Assembly: GCF_918741275.1 (NCBI RefSeq)
Contig: NZ_CAKKNA010000020.1
Span: forward strand, 1 to 62,309
Direction of reading: 5' to 3'
Source of the DNA: Bacillus sp. CECT 9360
GTDB lineage: Bacteria > Bacillota > Bacilli > Bacillales > DSM-1321
DNA length: 62,309 bases
Shown here piece by piece: positions 1 to 8,786 of the stretch; the first letter of the stretch is position 1, and the number at the start of each line of letters is the position of its first letter. The notes beneath the pieces were generated by a model. That model had not been told where the DNA came from. It was given only the letters and a program-made list of their open reading frames with translations, and ran no database searches. Made by a program: the position numbers and the translations under genes.

Positions 1-43
1 GGCCCTGGATGGGGAGGAGCAAGGAGGTCGAGGAAACGAGTGA
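1..43 (+). repeat. 43-base direct repeat, copy 1
   Basis: A purine-rich block beginning GGCCCTGGATGG and ending ACGAGTGA is repeated without change at 306-348. It leads into 5S rRNA-like sequence in both places, so it marks the left end of a duplicated unit of roughly 250-290 bases. It is not part of a normal Bacillus 5S gene as I know it. Confidence 0.85.
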
Positions 44-45
44 GT

Positions 46-80
46 GAGGACCGGAATGTACTATGTACATGAGGACCGGA
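46..80 (+). repeat. 15-base hairpin exactly flanked by 10-base direct repeats
   Basis: GAGGACCGGA occurs at 46-55 and 71-80. Between the two copies lies only a perfect palindrome, 56-70, with a 6-base stem ATGTAC and a three-base loop TAT. The size (6+3+6) matches the palindromes of the two-hairpin element at 373-387 and 401-415, but the loop differs. Confidence 0.6.
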
Positions 81-88
81 GCGAAGGA

Positions 89-205
89 AGCTTGACGAAG
101 AGATCCGCGGCTCATCGCCATCCAGGAATCCGAACGCGGAAGTTAAGCTCGAGCGCCGATGGTAGTTGGGGGATCTCCCCCTGTGAGAGTAGGACGTCGC
201 CAAGC
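89..205 (+). rRNA. 5S rRNA-like sequence with divergent 5' half
   Basis: The 3' part, from the GGAAGTTAAG segment through GTGAGAGTAGG to CGTCGCCAAGC, is standard Bacillus 5S rRNA. The 5' half does not resemble the usual start TTTGGTGGCGATAGCGAAG. A 9-base stretch at 89-97 can still pair with 197-205 with one mismatch to form a helix I, and CCGCG near 105 can pair with CGCGG near 135, so the total length of about 117 is right. The normal helix II partner of GCTCGAGCGC is missing. It is either a strongly rearranged 5S gene or a pseudogene, and I think pseudogene is more likely. A normal 5S gene may lie left of the window. Confidence 0.45.
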
Positions 206-212
206 AAGCAGA

Positions 213-241
213 AGATCAGTCGAATAGGCTGGTCTTTTTTT
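213..241 (+). terminator. Intrinsic terminator after first 5S-like unit
   Basis: A nine-pair stem (213-221 with 227-235, two G-U pairs) with a five-base loop is followed by a T run. The same position after the second unit carries a related terminator. Confidence 0.85.
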
Positions 242-305
242 GTGTTTTAAAACCGAAGGTTAGTAAGAAGTTCAAAGTATGATGGGAGTTAAGTAAAGAA
301 AGTCA

Positions 306-348
306 GGCCCTGGATGGGGAGGAGCAAGGAGGTCGAGGAAACGAGTGA
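306..348 (+). repeat. 43-base direct repeat, copy 2
   Basis: Identical to 1-43. Here it is followed directly by a two-hairpin element and then by 5S rRNA sequence. Confidence 0.85.
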
Positions 349-418
349 TGTTAAGGAACGAAGGCTAAGAACGCAACATCCTGTTGCAACGCCTTCATGA
401 CCTACATCCTGTAGGCCT
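349..418 (-). repeat. Two-hairpin element, unit A1
   Basis: Read on the minus strand it shows a first palindrome CCTACA-GGA-TGTAGG (401-415), then outer arm GAAGGC (391-396), GTT, a second palindrome GCAACA-GGA-TGTTGC (373-387), GTTCTTA, and closing arm GCCTTC (360-365). It is closely similar to unit B2 at 17564-17619, but both inner stems differ by paired changes. It separates the 43-base repeat from the 5S segment. Confidence 0.8.
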
Positions 419-553
419 CACGGAAGTTAAGCTCGAGCGCCGATGGTAGTTGGGGTGAGTCAAGGACCTTCTGCTAAACCCGCCACATCCATGTGGCAAC
501 GCAGAAGTCAGCACATCCTGTGCAAGTCCTGTGAGAGTAGGGCGTCGCCAAGC
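419..553 (+). pseudogene. Interrupted 5S rRNA pseudogene
   Basis: Two 5S segments, 419-455 (CACGGAAGTTAAG through GTTGGGG) and 528-553 (CTGTGAGAGTAGG through GCCAAGC), are separated by a 72-base two-hairpin element placed where helix IV has its short loop. The 5' third of 5S is absent and replaced by unit A1. The molecule cannot form normal helices I and II, so it should not serve as ribosomal 5S RNA. Confidence 0.7.
456..527 (-). repeat. Two-hairpin element, unit A2, inside 5S sequence
   Basis: On the minus strand: palindrome GCACA-GGA-TGTGC (511-523), TGAC, outer arm TTCTGC (501-506), GTT, inner palindrome GCCACATGGATGTGGC (482-497), GGGTTTA, closing arm GCAGAA (469-474). The order and spacing match the other units while all the stems differ in sequence. 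Confidence 0.8.
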
Positions 554-561
554 AAGTGAAG

Positions 562-588
562 ACCAGCCGATTTGGCTGGTTTTTTTTT
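562..588 (+). terminator. Intrinsic terminator after second 5S-like unit
   Basis: A perfect seven-pair stem ACCAGCC/GGCTGGT with a five-base loop is followed by nine T. It is homologous to 213-241 but better formed. Confidence 0.9.
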
Positions 589-600
589 GTGTGAAAATGC

Positions 601-725
601 GTTTCGTTTGAATGGACGATGTTTTCGTTTAAATGCCCGGAAGTTTCGTTCAAGTCACTAGGACTTTCGTTTAAATGGACTCGATATTTGTTTGAATCAT
701 AGAAATTATCGTTTAAATGATGAAA
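601..725. repeat. Six-unit tandem repeat with exact 21-base period
   Basis: The core TTTCGTTTAAATG recurs with its CG (TG in one unit) at 605, 626, 647, 668, 689 and 710, each 21 bases apart, while the rest of each unit is degenerate. On the minus strand the period would encode a heptapeptide ending in HLNE. The only open frame runs through a terminator and 5S sequence, so I treat the array as non-coding. Confidence 0.8.
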
Positions 726-822
726 GCCTTCGCCAGAACTTCCACATATTGTAAAACTTACACAGTCAGAAACATAGAGATATATAACTCGTATCAAAAA
801 TGATCAACTTTTTTAAAAAAAA

Positions 823-1056
823 GGCTCTGTTAACGATAATGTTGTTTTTGGGAAGGGAATCTGCGAGACTCCTCGAAAATGCATACGCATTTTCTCGTGC
901 GGTGTCTATTCAAGGATGATGAATCAACGTCCTGCGGAAAAACGGGCTGGCAAGACCCCGCAGCGAGGTACGAATGAGGAGGCTTGCCAGTTCGTCCGCG
1001 GAAAGCGAGTAGATTCCATGACCATTTGAAAATCAACAATGGAATTTAACAGAGCC
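823..1056. mobile_element. MITE-like element with GGCTCTGTTAA inverted ends
   Basis: An 11-base perfect inverted repeat, GGCTCTGTTAA at 823-833 and TTAACAGAGCC at 1046-1056, bounds 234 bases with no transposase. The similarity extends inward (ATGTTG near 839, CAACAAT near 1034). The inside holds GCGAGACTCC and GCGGAAAGCGAG blocks, which I know from short intergenic repeats of many Bacillus genomes, and a hairpin at about 877-896. Runs of A flank both ends and could be a target duplication. It is probably non-autonomous and moved in trans. Confidence 0.65.
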
Positions 1057-1167
1057 AAAAAAAAAAGAATCTTTTGTTCCCCCTTATCTCTATTTTTCAG
1101 AACCCAGGTTTTACAGCAACAAATATGAGGTATAAAAATAAAATAAACGATCGGAACTTTTACGTAT

Positions 1168-1192
1168 GTTTTAAATACATAAAAACGGGCGA
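1168..1192 (+). promoter_or_regulatory. Possible sigma-B promoter for ctsR operon
   Basis: GTTTTA (1168-1173), a 13-base spacer and GGGCGA (1187-1192) resemble the sigma-B consensus GTTTAA/GGGWAW. The B. subtilis ctsR operon has such a promoter upstream of its sigma-A promoter. The match at the -10 is imperfect. Confidence 0.3.
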
Positions 1193-1222
1193 AAATAATA
1201 TTGTTACCAAAGGGCATTATTA

Positions 1223-1250
1223 TTGAAAATTTTTAAATTCACTGTATAAT
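1223..1250 (+). promoter_or_regulatory. Sigma-A promoter of ctsR operon
   Basis: TTGAAA (1223-1228) and TATAAT (1245-1250) are 16 bases apart. The CtsR box lies just downstream, over the expected transcription start. Confidence 0.75.
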
Positions 1251-1253
1251 AAA

Positions 1254-1270
1254 AGTCAAATATAGTCAAA
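1254..1270 (+). promoter_or_regulatory. CtsR operator
   Basis: Direct heptads AGTCAAA at 1254-1260 and 1264-1270 with the three-base spacer TAT match the CtsR consensus RGTCAAA-NAN-RGTCAAA. Its place after the -10 indicates autorepression of the operon. Confidence 0.9.
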
Positions 1271-1290
1271 GTCAGATTGGAGGAGGTTGG

Positions 1291-1752
1291 GTGAAAAATA
1301 TCTCCGATGTAATTGAGAATTACTTAAAGCAGATATTAGAGATGAGTGAGAAAGATATTTTAGAAATTAAAAGAAGTGAAGTAGCGGATAAATTTCAGTG
1401 TGTTCCTTCTCAGATCAATTATGTCATCAATACCAGATTCACCATCGAACGAGGTTATCTGGTAGAGAGTAAGCGTGGCGGCGGCGGTTATATCCGGATT
1501 ATGAAGGTTAAATCGTATGATTACGCGCATTTGATTGATCAGTTAATATCTCTTATTGGATCCCGCGTTTCTCAAGCGACTGCTGCGGGGGTTATTAGCC
1601 GGCTGATAGGCGAAGATATTGTGAATGAACGTGAAGCCAGAATTATGTTAAGCGTCATGGATCGTTCCGTTATCTATATCGAATTGCCGGCCAGGGACGA
1701 ATTAAGGGCGAGAATCCTGAAGGCGATGCTTACAACCTTAAAATATAAATAA
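1291..1752 (+). CDS. ctsR: Class III heat-shock repressor CtsR
   Basis: CtsR is the dimeric repressor of clp genes and of its own operon. It senses heat itself and is inactivated through McsB. The 153-residue protein has an N-terminal winged helix-turn-helix (about residues 28-51) and the glycine loop RGGGGY at 62-67, whose Arg62 contacts DNA and whose glycines are tied to thermosensing in B. subtilis. The start is GTG, set by GGAGGAGGT four bases upstream. It is first in a four-gene operon whose promoter carries a CtsR box. Family membership is clear along the whole length. Confidence 0.96.
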   Translation: MKNISDVIENYLKQILEMSEKDILEIKRSEVADKFQCVPSQINYVINTRFTIERGYLVESKRGGGGYIRIMKVKSYDYAHLIDQLISLIGSRVSQATAAGVISRLIGEDIVNEREARIMLSVMDRSVIYIELPARDELRARILKAMLTTLKYK

Positions 1753-1776
1753 AAAGTGCCTTGAGAGGTGATAAAG

Positions 1777-2331
1777 ATGATTTGCCAGGAATGCAACGAA
1801 CGGCCGGCGGCCCTGCATTTTACGAAAATTGTAAATGGAAAAAAAACCGAAGTTCATATTTGTGAGAGGTGTGCCCAGGAAAAAGGCGAGATGTTTATGT
1901 TTAATGGCGGCTCGGGTTTTTCGATTAATAATCTGCTAGCGGGTTTATTAAACATAGAATCCGGCTTTCAACAAGCAATGCCAAATGCTCTTCCCCAAAA
2001 AGAAGTGCTTCGCTGTAAACGTTGTAATCTTTCGTTTCCGCAGTTTGTCCATGTTGGTAAATTTGGCTGTGCTGAATGCTATGAAACCTTTAAAGACCAA
2101 CTGGATCCTATTTTAAAAAGAGTGCATAGCGGAAATACTTCACATCATGGGAAAGTACCTAAAAGAATTGGCGGAAGCATTCATATAAGAAAGCAAATCA
2201 ACGATTTAAAACAAACACTTAAACAGTTTATCGAACAGGAAGAGTTTGAGAAGGCTGCTGACATTCGTGACCAGGTTCGTTCATTGGAAAAACAAATGGA
2301 CAGTGGTGATGAAGGAGGGGAGCGGTCTTGA
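1777..2331 (+). CDS. mcsA: McsA, zinc-binding activator of the McsB arginine kinase
   Basis: McsA binds McsB and stimulates its arginine kinase activity toward CtsR and misfolded proteins. With the ATG at 1777 the product has 184 residues and four CXXC pairs (C3/C6, C29/C32, C80/C83, C98/C101), followed by a UVR coiled-coil motif at about 137-172. A GTG nine bases earlier is in frame, but it overlaps the ribosome-binding site GAGAGGTG, so ATG is preferred. The stop overlaps the mcsB start (TTGA), which suggests translational coupling. Confidence 0.95.
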   Translation: MICQECNERPAALHFTKIVNGKKTEVHICERCAQEKGEMFMFNGGSGFSINNLLAGLLNIESGFQQAMPNALPQKEVLRCKRCNLSFPQFVHVGKFGCAECYETFKDQLDPILKRVHSGNTSHHGKVPKRIGGSIHIRKQINDLKQTLKQFIEQEEFEKAADIRDQVRSLEKQMDSGDEGGERS

Positions 2332-3422
2332 GTCTGGAACATTTTTTGGAAAACGCTATTAGCTCATGGATGAATGAAGAGGGCCCCGATTCTGATATTG
2401 TACTAAGTTCGCGGGTACGTCTGGCAAGGAATTTTAAAGACTTTTCTTTTTCTACTTTATTTTCACAAGAAGAAGCTGTGGCGATTATAAATGTAATAAA
2501 AGATCGTTTAAAGGATACGGAGATACCTGAGGTCGGGAAGCTGGAGTTTTTGCAGGTAGAAACACTTCAGCCACTTGAAAAATTGGTATTGGTTGAAAAG
2601 CATTTAATCAGCCCACATTTAGCAGAAGATTCACCATACGGGGCTTGCCTGCTTTCAGAAAATGAAGAAGTCAGCATCATGGTAAATGAAGAGGACCATA
2701 TTCGGATCCAATGTCTATTTTCCGGATTGCAGCTAAATGAAGCTTTGCTGAGGGCAAATGTTATCGATGATTTTATCGAAGGGCAAATTGATTATGCTTA
2801 TGATGAAGAGCGCGGCTATTTGACTAGCTGTCCCACAAATGTCGGTACCGGGCTCCGGGCCTCAGTGATGATGCATTTGCCGGGCCTCGTGCTGACAAAT
2901 CAGATGAACCATCTCGTTCCTGCCATCAATCAATTAGGTCTTGTTGTCAGAGGGATCTATGGAGAAGGCAGTGAGGCGCAGGGGAATATTTTTCAAATTT
3001 CGAACCAGATCACACTCGGTAAGTCTGAAACGGACATTGTGGAGGATTTAACGAGCGTTGTACAACAAATCATCGCTCAGGAAAGGTCTGCGCGTAAAGC
3101 ATTAGTGCAAACCTCTAACATACAATTAGAAGATAGAGTCTACCGTTCATTAGGTACTCTGCTGCATGCCCGGGTCATCGAAACGAAGGAGGCTGCAAGA
3201 TGTCTCTCCGATGTTAGATTAGGAATTGATCTTGGGTATATTAAGAATATTTCCAAATGCATTTTGAATGAGTTAATGATTTTGACTCAGCCGGGATTTT
3301 TACAAACGTATGCCGGCGGCCCGCTTCGTCCTCAAGATAGGGATATAAGAAGAGCTGCTTTCATTAGAGAACGATTCGAATTAGAGAAAAGAGATAATAC
3401 TGAAGGAGGAATTTCCTTATGA
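2328..3422 (+). CDS. mcsB: Protein arginine kinase McsB
   Basis: McsB phosphorylates arginine residues and so marks proteins for ClpCP degradation. It also releases CtsR from DNA. The 364-residue protein is a phosphagen-kinase-type catalytic domain, with SSRVRLARN at 27-35, the NEEDH loop at 120-124 and the conserved cysteine in SCPTN (C168). The start is TTG with AAGGAGGGG upstream, as in related genomes. It overlaps mcsA by four bases and clpC by four bases (ATGA), so the three are likely translated in a coupled way. Confidence 0.96.
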   Translation: MSLEHFLENAISSWMNEEGPDSDIVLSSRVRLARNFKDFSFSTLFSQEEAVAIINVIKDRLKDTEIPEVGKLEFLQVETLQPLEKLVLVEKHLISPHLAEDSPYGACLLSENEEVSIMVNEEDHIRIQCLFSGLQLNEALLRANVIDDFIEGQIDYAYDEERGYLTSCPTNVGTGLRASVMMHLPGLVLTNQMNHLVPAINQLGLVVRGIYGEGSEAQGNIFQISNQITLGKSETDIVEDLTSVVQQIIAQERSARKALVQTSNIQLEDRVYRSLGTLLHARVIETKEAARCLSDVRLGIDLGYIKNISKCILNELMILTQPGFLQTYAGGPLRPQDRDIRRAAFIRERFELEKRDNTEGGISL

Positions 3423-5860
3423 TGTTTGGCCGATTTACAGAAAGAGCCCAAAAAGTATTAGCATTAGCCCAAGAAGAAGCCATCCGTTTAGGTCATAATA
3501 ATATTGGAACCGAACACATATTGCTAGGATTGGTTCGCGAAGGCGAAGGAATTGCTGCGAAGGCATTGAATGCGCTTGGATTAGGAGCGGATAAAATCCA
3601 AAAAGAAGTGGAAAACCTAATTGGCCGCGGTCAGGAAAACGCCCAGACCATCCATTATACACCAAGGGCAAAAAAGGTTATTGAGTTATCAATGGATGAA
3701 GCCCGTAAACTGGGACATTCCTATGTCGGCACAGAACATGTCCTGCTCGGCCTGATTCGTGAAGGCGAAGGTGTTGCAGCACGGGTTCTGAATAATCTTG
3801 GCGTTAGCTTAAATAAAGCACGACAGCAAGTATTGCAGCTACTTGGCAGCAATGAGTCAGGCGGACATCAGGGTTCTTCATCCGCAAGCGCCAGCACACC
3901 AACATTAGACAGCTTGGCGCGCGACTTAACCGCGATTGCCAGAGAAGGAAGCCTTGACCCGGTTATCGGCAGAAGCAAAGAGATTCAGAGGGTCATTGAA
4001 GTGTTAAGCCGCCGTACAAAAAATAACCCGGTGTTAATTGGTGAGCCTGGAGTTGGTAAAACAGCGATTGCAGAAGGTCTTGCCCAGCAAATCATTAACA
4101 ATGAAGTGCCAGAGATTCTTAGAGACAAACGCGTTATGACTCTCGATATGGGTACGGTCGTTGCTGGGACGAAATACCGCGGGGAGTTCGAGGACCGTTT
4201 AAAGAAGGTGATGGATGAAATCCGCCAGGCGGGCAATATCATCCTGTTCATCGATGAGCTTCACACTTTAATTGGAGCCGGCGGTGCTGAGGGTGCGATT
4301 GATGCATCCAATATTCTGAAGCCTTCCCTGGCACGCGGAGAGCTTCAATGTATCGGAGCTACAACACTTGATGAATATCGTAAATATATCGAAAAAGATG
4401 CGGCCCTTGAACGGCGTTTCCAGCCCATTCAGGTTAATGAACCTACGATGCCGGAGTCAATTCAAATTCTTCAAGGACTTCGCGACCGTTATGAAGCTCA
4501 TCACCGAGTATCCATCTCGGATGAAGCGATTGAGGCTGCTGTTAAATTATCAGACCGCTATATTTCCGATCGTTTCTTGCCGGACAAAGCCATCGATCTA
4601 ATTGATGAGGCCGGTTCCAAGGTGCGTTTGCGCTCCTATACGACACCACCGAATCTTAAAGAATTAGAAGTCAAGCTTGATGAAGTAAGAAAAGAGAAAG
4701 ATGCTTCCGTACAAAGCCAAGAGTTTGAGAAAGCAGCTTCTCTCCGCGATACGGAACAACGTTTGAGAGAGCAGCTGGAAGAGACGAAGAAAACTTGGAA
4801 GGAAAAACAAGGGCAGGAAAATAGCGCGGTTACTGTCGATGACATCGCAAGTGTTGTCTCAAGTTGGACCGGTGTGCCTGTAACACGACTTGCCCAGACA
4901 GAGACTGATAAATTGTTGAATATGGAAGAACTCCTTCATGCGCGCGTAATCGGACAGGACGAAGCGGTGATTGCGGTGGCGAAAGCAGTCCGCCGTGCGA
5001 GAGCCGGGTTAAAAGACCCTAAACGCCCGATTGGTTCCTTTATCTTTCTGGGTCCTACGGGAGTCGGGAAAACAGAGCTTGCCCGGGCCCTTGCTGAATC
5101 GATCTTTGGTGAGGAAGATGCCATGATCCGCATTGATATGTCGGAATATATGGAGAAACATTCCACTTCACGTCTTGTCGGTTCTCCACCAGGGTATGTA
5201 GGATACGAAGAGGGTGGCCAATTAACGGAAAAGGTTCGGAGAAAACCATACTCAGTCGTCCTGCTCGATGAAATTGAAAAAGCGCATCCGGATGTGTTTA
5301 ATATCTTGCTTCAAGTCCTTGAAGACGGCAGGTTAACGGATTCAAAAGGACGTGTCGTTGATTTCCGTAATACGATATTGATCATGACTTCAAATGTCGG
5401 TGCTGCAGCACTTAAGAGCAATAAATATGTAGGCTTCAACATCCAGGATGAAGGACAGGATTACAAGGATATGAAAGGAAAGGTATTAGAAGAGCTAAAA
5501 AGAGCCTTCCGTCCAGAATTCCTGAACCGTATCGACGAAACGATTGTCTTCCATTCACTTGAGAAAAAACATTTGAGGGAGATTGTATCGCTGATGACCG
5601 ATCTGCTTACTGTCCGGTTGAAGGAGCAGGATATTATGCTGGAGCTTACCGATGCGGCCAAAGCAAAAATTGCGGAAGAAGGCTATGATCCAGAATATGG
5701 TGCGCGACCGATTAGAAGAGCGATCCAGAAGCATGTAGAAGATTATCTGTCAGAAGAGCTGCTGAAAGGCACTATCCAAAAAGGGCAGAAGGTATTAATG
5801 GACGTAGAAAATGGGGAATTTACCGTAAAGCAGGTAGAAGCTGCTTCAGTGAATGAATAG
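3419..5860 (+). CDS. clpC: AAA+ unfoldase ClpC
   Basis: ClpC is the hexameric HSP100 ATPase that unfolds substrates for ClpP, including arginine-phosphorylated proteins, with MecA or McsB as adaptors. The 813 residues contain two Clp_N repeats (about 1-150), a first AAA module with Walker A GEPGVGKT near 208, a short UVR-bearing middle domain near 430, and a second AAA module with GPTGVGKTE near 545. The two first codons are both ATG. The length matches B. subtilis ClpC (about 810). It is the last gene of the ctsR operon, followed by a terminator. Confidence 0.97.
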   Translation: MMFGRFTERAQKVLALAQEEAIRLGHNNIGTEHILLGLVREGEGIAAKALNALGLGADKIQKEVENLIGRGQENAQTIHYTPRAKKVIELSMDEARKLGHSYVGTEHVLLGLIREGEGVAARVLNNLGVSLNKARQQVLQLLGSNESGGHQGSSSASASTPTLDSLARDLTAIAREGSLDPVIGRSKEIQRVIEVLSRRTKNNPVLIGEPGVGKTAIAEGLAQQIINNEVPEILRDKRVMTLDMGTVVAGTKYRGEFEDRLKKVMDEIRQAGNIILFIDELHTLIGAGGAEGAIDASNILKPSLARGELQCIGATTLDEYRKYIEKDAALERRFQPIQVNEPTMPESIQILQGLRDRYEAHHRVSISDEAIEAAVKLSDRYISDRFLPDKAIDLIDEAGSKVRLRSYTTPPNLKELEVKLDEVRKEKDASVQSQEFEKAASLRDTEQRLREQLEETKKTWKEKQGQENSAVTVDDIASVVSSWTGVPVTRLAQTETDKLLNMEELLHARVIGQDEAVIAVAKAVRRARAGLKDPKRPIGSFIFLGPTGVGKTELARALAESIFGEEDAMIRIDMSEYMEKHSTSRLVGSPPGYVGYEEGGQLTEKVRRKPYSVVLLDEIEKAHPDVFNILLQVLEDGRLTDSKGRVVDFRNTILIMTSNVGAAALKSNKYVGFNIQDEGQDYKDMKGKVLEELKRAFRPEFLNRIDETIVFHSLEKKHLREIVSLMTDLLTVRLKEQDIMLELTDAAKAKIAEEGYDPEYGARPIRRAIQKHVEDYLSEELLKGTIQKGQKVLMDVENGEFTVKQVEAASVNE

Positions 5861-5878
5861 TAACATAAAACAGCATGG

Positions 5879-5913
5879 GAGGTGCACGCAATTATGCTGT
5901 GCATCTCTTTTTC
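5879..5913 (+). terminator. Terminator of ctsR-clpC operon
   Basis: GAGGTGCAC pairs with GTGCATCTC (one G-U pair) around an 11-base loop, followed by TTTTTCTTCTTT. Confidence 0.85.
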
Positions 5914-6078
5914 TTCTTTAACATGTGATAATATGGACGCACGAGCAATGAAAAAGTCGAATGTATGTTAAAAATGTTGTAATTATTTGCGATGAAGTTT
6001 TAGAAGGATTAAACCATGCTTTTATTTAATATCTTACTAGTAGCGGTTTTTTCTAAATGAAATAGAGGGGAAGCAACT

Positions 6079-7470
6079 ATGGCTGTTAAAAAAAAGACGA
6101 AATTTATTTGCCAATCATGCGGATATGAATCTGCTAAATGGATGGGCAAATGCCCGGGATGCGGTGACTGGAATAAGATGGTTGAGGAAGTGGAGATCGT
6201 AAAACCTGCCAGGAGAGGAGCCTTTGCTCATTCAGAAATGACCGCAGGAAAAGGGGAAAGACAGAAGGCCACCCCGATAACGATGATTGAAACGTCACAG
6301 GAACCGCGCATTTCGACTGATTTAGCGGAGTTAAACCGTGCTCTGGGAGGAGGGGTCGTACAGGGATCGCTTGTATTAATCGGTGGCGATCCGGGAATCG
6401 GAAAGTCGACCCTGTTATTACAGGTGTCTTCTCAATTGGCGCGGAAGCAGAAGAAAGTATTGTATATTTCAGGCGAGGAATCGGTTAAGCAGACAAAAAT
6501 GAGAGCGGACCGGCTTGGAGCGGCTTCCGACAATCTTTATGTGTACTCGGAGACCGATATGGAATATATCAATCAAGCGATTCAGGAGGTCAAGCCGGAT
6601 CTGGTGATCATCGATTCGATTCAGACTGTTTATCACGCAGAAGTAACCTCGGCCCCAGGGAGTGTATCGCAGGTTCGGGAATGTACAGCTTCCTTAATGA
6701 GAATTGCCAAGACGAGTGGAATCGCGATTTTCATCGTCGGCCATGTTACGAAGGAAGGCTCAATTGCCGGACCGAGGATTTTGGAGCATATGGTCGATAC
6801 CGTGCTCTATTTTGAGGGAGAGAGACACCACACATACCGGATTGTCAGGGCAGTAAAGAATCGTTTTGGATCGACGAACGAGATGGGTATTTTTGAAATG
6901 AAGGAAAATGGGCTGGAAGAGGTGGCGAACCCTTCGGAAATCTTTCTTGAAGAACGATCACAGGGTGCCTCGGGATCCACGGTCGTCGCTTCGATGGAAG
7001 GAACCCGGCCCGTATTGGTTGAGATACAGGCTTTAATTTCACCAACCAGCTTTGGGAACGCAAGGAGAATGGCAACTGGAATAGACCATAGTCGTGTATC
7101 ACTGTTGATGGCCGTATTGGAAAAAAGAGTAGGATTGCTTCTGCAAAATCAGGATGCCTATTTAAAGGTTGCTGGAGGAGTAAAGCTTGATGAACCGGCA
7201 ATAGACCTGGCGATCACTGTCAGCATTGCCTCCAGTTTTCGCGATAAACCTACCAAACAAACGGATTGTATTATCGGTGAGGTAGGTTTGACCGGGGAAG
7301 TCAGACGGGTATCGAGAATCGAGCAGCGCGTCCAGGAGGCGGCAAAGCTTGGGTTCGAGAGGGTCATCCTTCCAGCTAACAATATCGGGGGATGGACTGC
7401 CCCTAAAGGAATTGAAATTGTAGGCGTATCTACAGTTGTGGAGGCTCTTCATTATGCTTTAGGAGGGTGA
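6079..7470 (+). CDS. radA: DNA repair ATPase RadA (Sms)
   Basis: RadA is a RecA-like branch-migration ATPase, related to DnaB helicases, that processes recombination intermediates. In Bacillus it also binds DisA. The 463 residues show a zinc ribbon (C11, C14, C25, C28), Walker [11 protein letters not shown] at 102-111, the RadA signature KNRFG at 260-264 and a C-terminal Lon-type domain. The ATG at 6079 follows AGAGGGGAAG. The stop codon is two bases from the disA start, so the two are co-transcribed, as in B. subtilis. Confidence 0.96.
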   Translation: MAVKKKTKFICQSCGYESAKWMGKCPGCGDWNKMVEEVEIVKPARRGAFAHSEMTAGKGERQKATPITMIETSQEPRISTDLAELNRALGGGVVQGSLVLIGGDPGIGKSTLLLQVSSQLARKQKKVLYISGEESVKQTKMRADRLGAASDNLYVYSETDMEYINQAIQEVKPDLVIIDSIQTVYHAEVTSAPGSVSQVRECTASLMRIAKTSGIAIFIVGHVTKEGSIAGPRILEHMVDTVLYFEGERHHTYRIVRAVKNRFGSTNEMGIFEMKENGLEEVANPSEIFLEERSQGASGSTVVASMEGTRPVLVEIQALISPTSFGNARRMATGIDHSRVSLLMAVLEKRVGLLLQNQDAYLKVAGGVKLDEPAIDLAITVSIASSFRDKPTKQTDCIIGEVGLTGEVRRVSRIEQRVQEAAKLGFERVILPANNIGGWTAPKGIEIVGVSTVVEALHYALGG

Positions 7471-7472
7471 GC

Positions 7473-8546
7473 ATGACGGAAAAAAAAGCGTATGAAAAGA
7501 CAAGGTTTGAAATCCTGCGAATGGTGGCCCCCGGTTCGCCGCTGCGTGAAGGGATTGATAACGTCCTCCGGGCGAACACAGGTGGGCTTATCGTGGTAGG
7601 CTACAATGAAAAAGTGAAGACAATAGTCGATGGGGGATTTCAGATAAATTGTTCATGCACCCCCAGTACGCTTTATGAATTGGCCAAGATGGACGGAGCC
7701 ATTATTTTAAACGAGAAGACAGATAAAATTATTTTGGCGAATGCACAGCTGGCCCCTGACTCAGCTGTCTCCTCAACAGAGACCGGGATGAGGCACCGAA
7801 CTGCGGAACGTGTCGCAAAGGAAACCAAAACGTTAGTTATCGCTATTTCTCAGCGACGCAATGTCATTACGCTCTACCAGGGGAATTTTCGTTATGCTTT
7901 AAAGGATATTGCTGTCATCCTTGCAAAAGCTAACCTTGCGATACAAACGCTTGAAAAATACAAAGTGGTTCTACAGCAAAGCATTTCGGAATTAAGCTTT
8001 TTGGAATTTGAAGAAATTGTAACATATGCAGACCTGCTAAGGGTATTTCACCGTTTTGTGATGGTGCTCCGAATCAAGGTTGAGCTTTTATCTTATTTGC
8101 ATGAGCTCGGCACAGAGGGAAGGCTGATCAGGCTGCAAATGAATGAGCTTTTATCTGATTTGGAAGAAGAAGGGTTACTCCTTATCAAGGATTATGCCTT
8201 CGAGAAAGATGGAAAGCCCGGCCGAATCGTTCAGCGTCTGCAAGATCTTGCACAATTGGAAATTCTCGAAGATAGCGTGCTTTTGAAGGTGCTTGGCTAT
8301 AATGGGTATATTCCTGTGGATGAGGTCGTAAGTCCGCGAGGTTACCGGGTTTTAAATAAAATCCCCCGGTTACCGGGACTGATAGTTGAAAATCTCGTTC
8401 ACCGATTTAGGGTTTTTACGAATGTAACCAAAGCCACTGTTGAAGAATTGGATGATGTGGAAGGAATTGGTGAAGTCAGGGCGAAAAAAATTCAGGAAGG
8501 TCTAAGAATTTTAAGAAACCAGTTGGTGCTGGAACGAAAAATGTAA
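7473..8546 (+). CDS. disA: Diadenylate cyclase and DNA integrity scanner DisA
   Basis: DisA makes c-di-AMP from two ATP and stops when bound to branched DNA, which links DNA integrity to sporulation. The product has 357 residues, an N-terminal DAC domain with DGA (near 75) and RHRTAER (near 108), a helical spine, and a C-terminal helix-hairpin-helix region with [12 protein letters not shown] chose the ATG at 7473, five bases after AGGAGGG. An in-frame GTG at 7467 overlaps that site and is less likely. Confidence 0.95.
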   Translation: MTEKKAYEKTRFEILRMVAPGSPLREGIDNVLRANTGGLIVVGYNEKVKTIVDGGFQINCSCTPSTLYELAKMDGAIILNEKTDKIILANAQLAPDSAVSSTETGMRHRTAERVAKETKTLVIAISQRRNVITLYQGNFRYALKDIAVILAKANLAIQTLEKYKVVLQQSISELSFLEFEEIVTYADLLRVFHRFVMVLRIKVELLSYLHELGTEGRLIRLQMNELLSDLEEEGLLLIKDYAFEKDGKPGRIVQRLQDLAQLEILEDSVLLKVLGYNGYIPVDEVVSPRGYRVLNKIPRLPGLIVENLVHRFRVFTNVTKATVEELDDVEGIGEVRAKKIQEGLRILRNQLVLERKM

Positions 8547-8604
8547 AGAAATATACGTTCTTGTTAAGGGCAATGTTACAAAAAAGTGAACAAGACACTA
8601 TTTT

Positions 8605-8633
8605 TTGACACCTCTATTTCTTGATGCTAGGCT
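8605..8633 (+). promoter_or_regulatory. Possible promoter of yacL
   Basis: A perfect TTGACA (8605-8610) is followed after 17 bases by TAGGCT with a TGC extension. The -10 is weak, so this is tentative. Confidence 0.4.
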
Positions 8634-8786
8634 AATATTACGGAGCCTCTTTTATGATCTTCACTAGCTATCTTACTTCTAAAGATTACGATAAGTTCTC
8701 CACTTTCGATATTTTTCAAAAACCTTCTTCAATGTGGTTTCAATTTGTTGATTTTGTTAATAATGATTAAAAAAGGAGGTGAGGGG

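Noticed and set aside
474..797. Long open frame on the minus strand with HLNE heptapeptides
   Set aside because: It runs through 5S rRNA sequence, a two-hairpin element and the terminator. The peptide period only reflects the 21-base DNA repeat.
3985..5661. Several open frames on the strand opposite clpC
   Set aside because: They mirror the codon pattern of clpC, lack ribosome-binding sites and have no recognisable product.
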